DNA of 64,000 nucleotides from Methylobacillus glycogenes JCM 2850 (GTDB lineage: Bacteria > Pseudomonadota > Gammaproteobacteria > Burkholderiales > Methylophilaceae). Position numbers and translations under genes: made by a program. This document shows, in pieces, positions 58,428 through 64,000 of this stretch; the stretch's first letter is position 1; the number at the start of each line of letters is the position of its first letter. The notes below the pieces were generated by a model, which made no database searches, had not been told where the DNA came from, and was given only the letters and a program-made list of their open reading frames with translations. Location of the stretch: contig NZ_BAMT01000001.1 of assembly GCF_000617925.1 (NCBI RefSeq), forward strand, positions 124,001 to 188,000, read 5' to 3'.

Positions 58428-59288
58428 ATGACCTCAGCATCACACCCAAGCACCAGTCCAAGCGCAGAAACCACGCCCGAACTCAGGCAAGCCGCCTTAA
58501 CGCTGTTATGTATGAGCGATGCCAGCCTCAAGGCAACAGAGGTACGCACGCTGCAACAGCAATGGTTGGATAAGGCCTTGGTGCTGGATAGCCCAGCCAT
58601 GCTTACTCCCAGCCTGCCACTGCCGGGCCGTCCACTTAAACCTGAGCTGGTGGCACCACAGAAGGTGCAACGTCGTCCCATGAACACCGCAGAAGGTCGG
58701 GCGGCCTTGATCCATGCGCTGGCGCATATTGAATTCAATGCCATTAATCTGGCGCTGGATGCGATTTGGCGGTTTACTGGCATGCCGGATAACTACTATG
58801 CCGATTGGCTGAGGATAGCGGCGGAAGAGTCATTGCACTTCCAGATGCTCAATGCGCATTTGCAGCATCTGGGCTATCAATACGGCGATTTCACCGGACA
58901 TGACAGCTTGTGGGAAATGGTGGCCAAGACCAGTGATGACGTGCTGGCGCGCATGGCGCTGGTGCCACGCACGCTGGAGGCCAGAGGGCTCGATGCTTCA
59001 CCGCCGTTGCGGGCCAAGCTGGCGCAGGCAGGGGATCATCAGGCTGCGGCTATTCTTGATATCTTGTTGCGCGACGAAATCGGCCATGTGGCCATAGGCA
59101 ATCACTGGTATGGCTGGTTGTGTGAGCAGCGTGGGCTAGAGCCGATTGCCACTTATGACCGCTTGACCGAGCAGTATCATGCGCCCAAGTTACGCGGGCC
59201 ATTTAATTTTCCGGCACGCCGCGCCGCGGGCTTTAGCGAGGCAGAGCTGGCGCGGCTGGCTGGGCCAGGCGCATCTATACCAGCATAA
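58428..59288 (+). CDS. DUF455 ferritin-like protein
   Basis: 286 residues. The helical bundle shows paired carboxylate/His ligands typical of ferritin-like di-iron proteins: HALAHIEFNAINLALDA, AAEESLHFQMLNAHL and LLRDEIGHVAIGNHWY. DUF455 proteins are widespread; their reaction is not established. It lies convergent to the sigma-54 regulator gene. Confidence 0.88.
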   Translation: MTSASHPSTSPSAETTPELRQAALTLLCMSDASLKATEVRTLQQQWLDKALVLDSPAMLTPSLPLPGRPLKPELVAPQKVQRRPMNTAEGRAALIHALAHIEFNAINLALDAIWRFTGMPDNYYADWLRIAAEESLHFQMLNAHLQHLGYQYGDFTGHDSLWEMVAKTSDDVLARMALVPRTLEARGLDASPPLRAKLAQAGDHQAAAILDILLRDEIGHVAIGNHWYGWLCEQRGLEPIATYDRLTEQYHAPKLRGPFNFPARRAAGFSEAELARLAGPGASIPA

Positions 59289-59299
59289 ACTAACCCAGC

Positions 59300-61186
59300 T
59301 TAAATCAAATTCATTTCCCGCATACGCCGGTATAGCGTATTGCGGCTAATGCCCAGTTGGCGGGCAGCCGCCGATACATTGCCAGCATGCGCCTGTACCG
59401 CTGCTTTAACCGCTTCCGCCGTCAAACTGGTGAGAGATTCATTGCCACGCTCATCCTGACGCGCATCCAGATCAGCCAGAAAATCTCCGGTCAGGTGCAG
59501 CAGCGAGATGGCATCCGGGCCAGACAAGGCCAGCGCCGTGCGCAATACATTGTGTAGCTGACGCATATTGCCGGGCCAGGGGTGGCTCTCAAACAAGGCC
59601 ATCACTTCTTCAGTAATGACTTTGCCGCTGGCATTTTCAGTCTGCAAAATCGTCTCTACCAGCGTGCGCAAGTCTTCGCGCTGGCGCAAGGCGGGCAGGC
59701 TGACGGTTAAGCCATTGAGGCGATAATAAAGGTCGCGCCTGAATTCTCCAGTTTCTACTTTTTCGCGTAGTTTTTGATTGGTGGCACTGAGCAGTACAAA
59801 GTCCACAGGCTTGGATTTGCTGCTGCCCAGTGGCGTTACGCTGCGTTCCTGCAACACGCGCAGCAGTCTGGCCTGTAGAGATAAAGCATATCGCCAATTT
59901 CATCCAGAAACAGCGTGCCACCATCGGCCTGCTCCAGCTTGCCAGGGCTGCCCTTGCGTCTGGCCCCGGTGAAAGCACCTTCTTCATAACCAAATAACTC
60001 GGCTTCAATCAGCCTTCTGGCAGTGCGGCGCAGTTGACTGCAATCCAGGGGCCTTTGCTGCGTTGGCTGGCTTCATGAATGGCACGCGCAAATAACTCCT
60101 TGCCTGCGCCAGTCTCGCCTTCAATTAGGATGGGAATATCCAGATCCAGCACACGCTCCACCTGGCTGATGACCTGGGCGACGCGGCTATCACCAGTATT
60201 AAGCATTTGCAGGCTGGCCGCACACGTACGGCTTGTGGGGCGGCTGTTATGAGCTGGCTGCTCCTTGGCGTGTACTTGGCGCAGCTCCATACGCGCATAA
60301 ATCCGCGCCTGCTGGCTGGTTTGCAGCGGGAAAATCACGGACTGAGCGGCCTGGAAATGCTGCTGCGGCAGGCTGGCAAATAAATCAGTGAAACTCAGGC
60401 CTGCCAGATGATCATGCGCTAATGCCAGCTGAAACTGACCGCTGCGATTGATGGCCACCAAGCGGTGCTCGGCATTGAAAATGGCAATGCCTTCCCACAG
60501 CGTGCCTATGAATTCGGGGCGGGAGTGGAAATGCAGGGAATATTCGCCCGCATGGCTGGCCGTGAATAAACGGTTTTCTATCATCTGTGCCGACATGCGC
60601 ACCAAAGCCAGCGTGTGCTGCTGCGGCAGCTTGGCATCGGTGGAGACATCCAGTGTGCCCATCACCTGATTATGCGCATTGAAAATAGGCACAGCAGAGC
60701 AGCCCAGCACGTGGTTGCGGTCTAGAAAGTGCTCAGCGCCTTGTACCGTCATGGCGGTACGCTCAACCAGCGCCGTACCAATAGCGTTAGTACCTCTGAG
60801 ACTTTCCTGCCATGAACTGCCCGGTATCAGCGCTATGCGCTGGCTGTCATCCAAAAACTCACTATTGCCACGGCTATCAAGAATAAAGCTTCATGATCGG
60901 TGAGCACAATCACGCTGCGCGTGTGGCTGATTTGCTCATTGAGGCTATCCATTTCTGGCCTGGCCTGAGCCAGCAGCAAATGGTTGGCTTCCTGCTTCAG
61001 CAGTAATTCCTGCCGCGTGAGGATTTCTGTCCTGACCTGAGACCCCACCTCCATGCCATTGTCCAGGCAGCGCTGCCATGAGCGGGCGATCTCTTGCGGC
61101 AGCTTGCCGTTTTCTACCACGCCACGTGAGAGAAACTCACGGCGGGCATCTAGAAGCTGGGCATGATTGGGCGCGGAATTTTGCAT
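59300..61186 (-). CDS. AcoR-type sigma-54-dependent activator (three apparent frameshifts)
   Basis: About 628 residues. An N-terminal GAF-type sensor region ([60 protein letters not shown]) is followed by an AAA+ domain with Walker [16 protein letters not shown], the sigma-54 contact motif GAFTGA and Walker [12 protein letters not shown], then a Fis-type helix-turn-helix ([17 protein letters not shown]). Breaks near 60884, 60011 and 59886 are each repaired by one added base. Start ATG 61186. It is divergent from xoxF, which has a sigma-54 promoter, so control of xoxF is the natural inference. Confidence 0.86.
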
Positions 61187-61400
61187 GATGAAACCTGATG
61201 ATCTATTTAATGCGTCATGGATAAATTGCGGAATTCTATGTTGCCGAGGGGGGTGTTCCAGCCAATGTAGCACCTGTTCAATCCTGACACAACCAAGTCA
61301 AATCATGTTATCAGGGTTGCTAGTAATTGTTAGCTGGCTAATTTAAAAATAACTATATTATTCAATGCCATGAAGTTGTTGTGTAAAAATTTTTATGAGC

Positions 61401-61416
61401 TGGCACAGGCCTTGCC
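61401..61416 (+). promoter_or_regulatory. Sigma-54 (-24/-12) promoter of xoxF
   Basis: TGGCACAGGCCTTGCC agrees with the sigma-54 consensus TGGCACR-N4-TTGCW at all fixed positions except the last: GG near -24, GC near -12, 10 bases between. It lies about 90 bases before the xoxF start and downstream of a 215-base gap shared with the divergent sigma-54 activator gene. Confidence 0.85.
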
Positions 61417-61505
61417 ATATGCATAGCACTGGGAAAAACTCCCAGAGAGAAGTTGGCGAAGTAAGCACCATAAAAATTATTCTGCAACAGACTATGGAGA
61501 ATGGC

Positions 61506-63377
61506 ATGAGAGTAAAAACAATCAATCTGGCATTGGCTGCCAGCTTGTTGGGCGCAATGGCAAGTTCGGCGCTGGCTAGCACTGATCTGGAAAAGCTCAT
61601 GAAGGATGATGGGCAATGGGCGCATCCGCGCAAGGACTACAGCAACACCGGCTATAGCTCGCTGGCGCAAATCAACAAAGACAACGTAAAGAACCTCAAG
61701 TACAGCTGGACCTTTGCCACCGGAGTGACCCGTGGTCACGAAGGTGCGCCACTGGTGATTGATGGCGTGATGTATATCCATACCGCCTTCCCCAACAATG
61801 TGTACGCGCTGGATCTCAACAACAACCAGAAAATCATCTGGTCTTACTTCCCCAAGCAAGACCCTGCGGTGCAGGCGCTGCTGTGCTGCGATAACGTAAA
61901 CCGTGGCCTGGGGTATGGCGATGGCAAGATTTTCCTGCAACAGAATGATGGCGTGCTGGTGGCCATGGACGCCAAGACTGGTAAAAAGGTTTGGGATGTA
62001 AAAGTGGTTGATACCAAGTCTGGCGCTTCCACCACCAATGCCCCACACATCATCAAGGACAAAGTCATCACTGGCTGCTCCGGTGGTGAGTATGGCGTAC
62101 GTTGCTACATCACGGCTTACAACATCAAGGATGGCAGCCTGGTATGGCGTGCCTATAGCACAGGCTCAGATGCCGATGCGCTGATAGGCAAGGACTTCAA
62201 CAAGGAAAACCCGCACTACAGCGCGCTTTCTCTCTATGAAGATGTCAATGGCGGCAATAAGGAGGGTGGCTCTTTCAAGGCTTTACCCAAGGAAAAGCTC
62301 AAGTTCCCGGAAACTGACCTGGGTATCAAAACCTGGCTTAAGCCGCAGCAGGTCAAGAATGGCTGGGAACATGGTGGCGGCCCCACCTGGGGCTGGTACT
62401 CCTATGACCCTGCGCTCAACCTGATGTATTACGGCACTGGCAACCCCGGCACCTGGAACCCGGATGTACGCCCAGGCGACAACAAATGGTCCATGACCAT
62501 CTTTGCGCGCGATGCAGATACTGGCATGGCGCGCTGGGGCTACCAGATGACACCGCATGACGAGTGGGATTATGACGGCATGAACGAGATCATCCTTTGG
62601 GATGCGGAAGGCAAAAAGCTGGCCACGCATTTTGACCGTAATGGCTTCGGTTATACCTTTGACCGCAGCAACGGCAGCCTGGTTGTGGCCGAAAAAATGC
62701 ATCCCTTCGTCAACTGGGCCAAATCCATAGACCTGAAGAGCGGCATACCGCAGAAAGACCCTAAGTACTCCACCCACCAGGATTACAACGCCCAGGGCAT
62801 TTGCCCTTCGGCGCTGGGGGTGAAGGATGAGCAACCTGCGGCCTACTCGCCACGTACCAAGCTGTTCTATGTGCCGCTCAACCATGTGTGCATGACCTAT
62901 GAACCGACCGAGTCCAAGTACATCGCGGGTCAACCCTGGGTAGGTGCCACCCTGACCATGTTTGCTGGCCCTGATGGCGTGATGGGCGGCTTTATGGCTT
63001 GGGATGGCCTCAAGGGCAAGTCACGCTGGTACAACAAAGAGAAATTCTCCGCCTGGGGTGGTGCCCTGGTCACGGGTTCTGACCTGGTGTTCTATGGCAC
63101 ACTGGATCGCTGGTTCAAGGCGCTAGATGCCAAGACTGGCAAGGAATTGTGGAAGGCACAAGTCGGCTCTGGTGTAGTAGGTAACGCCATCACCTACACC
63201 CACAAGGGCAAGCAGTATGTTGGCGTGCTCTCCGGCATAGGCGGCTGGGCAGGCGTGGCCATGAACCTGGGTCTGGAAAACGAGACCGATGGCCTGGGTG
63301 CAGCAGGTGGCTACAAGGAGCTCAAGGACTGGAACGCCGCCCCTGGTGGTGGTGCCATGAATGTGTTCAGCCTGTAG
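61506..63377 (+). CDS. xoxF: Lanthanide-dependent methanol dehydrogenase XoxF
   Basis: 623 residues from ATG 61506 (GGAG 6 bases upstream). Signal peptide MRVKTINLALAASLLGAMAS with cleavage near ALAST. PQQ quinoprotein propeller; the adjacent-cysteine disulfide is at 127-128 (LLCCDNVNRG). PHDEWDYDG holds the catalytic Asp355 and Asp357; the second Asp is the extra lanthanide ligand that distinguishes XoxF from calcium-type MxaF, which has Ala there. Oxidises methanol to formaldehyde/formate in the periplasm. Subtype may be XoxF4, common in Methylophilaceae. No xoxG or xoxJ follows. Confidence 0.95.
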   Translation: MRVKTINLALAASLLGAMASSALASTDLEKLMKDDGQWAHPRKDYSNTGYSSLAQINKDNVKNLKYSWTFATGVTRGHEGAPLVIDGVMYIHTAFPNNVYALDLNNNQKIIWSYFPKQDPAVQALLCCDNVNRGLGYGDGKIFLQQNDGVLVAMDAKTGKKVWDVKVVDTKSGASTTNAPHIIKDKVITGCSGGEYGVRCYITAYNIKDGSLVWRAYSTGSDADALIGKDFNKENPHYSALSLYEDVNGGNKEGGSFKALPKEKLKFPETDLGIKTWLKPQQVKNGWEHGGGPTWGWYSYDPALNLMYYGTGNPGTWNPDVRPGDNKWSMTIFARDADTGMARWGYQMTPHDEWDYDGMNEIILWDAEGKKLATHFDRNGFGYTFDRSNGSLVVAEKMHPFVNWAKSIDLKSGIPQKDPKYSTHQDYNAQGICPSALGVKDEQPAAYSPRTKLFYVPLNHVCMTYEPTESKYIAGQPWVGATLTMFAGPDGVMGGFMAWDGLKGKSRWYNKEKFSAWGGALVTGSDLVFYGTLDRWFKALDAKTGKELWKAQVGSGVVGNAITYTHKGKQYVGVLSGIGGWAGVAMNLGLENETDGLGAAGGYKELKDWNAAPGGGAMNVFSL

Positions 63378-63514
63378 GCATGGCTTGATGCTGACTAAAC
63401 ATATGGCAATGCTTTTAACTAAAAGGAATACGCTTTAAGACTTTTGTACTGACGCATCATCTCCTCGACTCATTCAGTCTCATCTCCACTGAGTAAATGT
63501 TTGAGTCCTTCTTG

Positions 63515-63544
63515 CCCGGGAACCAGCCTTCCCGGGTTTTTTTT
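63515..63544 (+). terminator. Terminator after xoxF
   Basis: Stem CCCGGGAA / TTCCCGGG, loop CCAGCC, followed by eight Ts. It lies about 140 bases past the xoxF stop. Confidence 0.92.
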
Positions 63545-63891
63545 GCCTGCAGAATGGTAATTGTGATGGGTAAAGGGGGAGGTAAATGAAGGTTTTTATT
63601 TAATTGTAAAATATATTTTTTTATGGGTAATTGATTACAAGTCCTAATTTACTAGGGCTGAAAAATGGGAGATTTTTCTAATGAAAAAAATGTTTAAATA
63701 TTTGTTAAATATATAAATATTGTTGATTTGGTATTGTGGAAAGCACAGGCATGTAAATGCGCAGTATTTGCTAATTAACTTGTCATTAAATTGATTATTT
63801 ATGTTGACAATTAATTCTTTGCTTATATTATAGTCAACCAGCCAGGGGTATCCCTTGCAGCGTTGCCTTATCAATATTTCAAGGAGTAAAA
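63545..63891. other. AT-rich intergenic region with promoter
   Basis: About 350 bases markedly richer in A and T than the surrounding genes. No credible gene. It ends with a sigma-70-type promoter and a ribosome site for the prepilin-like gene. Confidence 0.6.
63804..63831 (+). promoter_or_regulatory. Sigma-70 promoter of the prepilin-like gene
   Basis: TTGACA (63804-63809), a 16-base spacer and TATTAT (63826-63831): a perfect -35 and good -10, 60 bases before the start codon. Confidence 0.7.
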
Positions 63892-64000
63892 ATGTCTATT
63901 TTAAATAACCAAATCAAAAGCTCAGCAAGGTCACAGCGTGGTTATAGCTTGATCGAACTGTCCATCGCAATGGCAATTCTGTCCGTCATCATCGTGGGTT
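63892..64000 (+). CDS. Type IV prepilin-like protein (3' end cut off)
   Basis: The first 36 residues end in RGYSLIELSIAMAILSVIIV: a prepilin peptidase site (Gly before an aromatic, Glu at +5) followed by the hydrophobic N-terminal helix of pilins and pseudopilins. AAGGAG lies 5 bases upstream. The rest is outside the window, so pilin, minor pilin or secretion pseudopilin cannot be told apart. Confidence 0.85.
   Translation, partial: MSILNNQIKSSARSQRGYSLIELSIAMAILSVIIVG

Noticed and set aside
63644..63874. A 76-residue minus-strand protein in the AT-rich region
   Set aside because: Low-complexity Asn/Ile/Phe-rich translation without a ribosome site; it overlaps the prepilin promoter. Typical of chance frames in AT-rich DNA.

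Overview
The window looks like chromosome from an obligate or near-obligate betaproteobacterial methylotroph, most likely family Methylophilaceae. The main reason is a lanthanide-type methanol dehydrogenase (XoxF) at the right end. The housekeeping blocks also fit Betaproteobacteria in order and content: rpoE-rseA-rseB-degP-lepA-lepB-DUF4845-rnc-era-recO-pdxJ-acpS, and nth-FIST-thiD-DUF1841. The genus cannot be fixed from the sequence alone. I saw no tRNA, rRNA, CRISPR array, prophage or insertion sequence.

Layout. 1-7.3 kb: a minus-strand esterase and HAD phosphatase, a four-helix membrane protein with a CxxCH haem site, a tiny DUF3149 protein, then a PilZ protein and the overlapping nth-FIST-thiD-DUF1841 operon, which runs into a seven-copy tandem repeat of hairpins. 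7.3-11.6 kb: a cell-surface-signalling iron system (FecI-like sigma, FecR-like regulator, STN-type TonB receptor) with a Fur-like site. 11.6-26 kb: nadB divergent from the envelope-stress operon, then the lepA-to-tcdA block. 26-34.7 kb: two related TonB-dependent receptors around an MFS transporter and a flavin monooxygenase, with a TetR regulator and a clear operator. 34.9-40.3 kb: htpG with a sigma-32 promoter, a stand-alone and unusual ribosomal protein S4, and a tonB-exbB-exbD operon under Fur-like dyads. 40.7-53.7 kb: glgP, small metabolic and membrane genes, a diguanylate cyclase, purL and an ankyrin protein. 53.8-58.3 kb: an exported redox module (cytochrome c, flavocytochrome-c sulfide dehydrogenase flavoprotein, sorbosone-dehydrogenase-like propeller, unknown exported protein, second propeller). 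58.4-64 kb: a ferritin-like DUF455 protein, a sigma-54 activator, divergent xoxF behind a near-consensus sigma-54 promoter, and the start of a prepilin-like gene.

Gene cooperation. XoxF oxidises methanol in the periplasm, and the exported cytochrome and flavoprotein could feed electrons into the same chain. The TonB-ExbB-ExbD complex would energise the three TonB receptors in the window. RpoE/RseA/RseB/DegP is the envelope-stress circuit. The PilZ protein and the GGDEF enzyme are the two ends of a c-di-GMP circuit.

Quality warning. At least eleven otherwise well-conserved genes (nadB, lepA, tcdA, xoxF's regulator and others) carry about 20 single-base frameshifts. Almost all are repaired by restoring one base, often where a doublet has collapsed to a single base. 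This looks like uncorrected sequence error rather than gene decay. I annotate those genes over their full span and flag each break.
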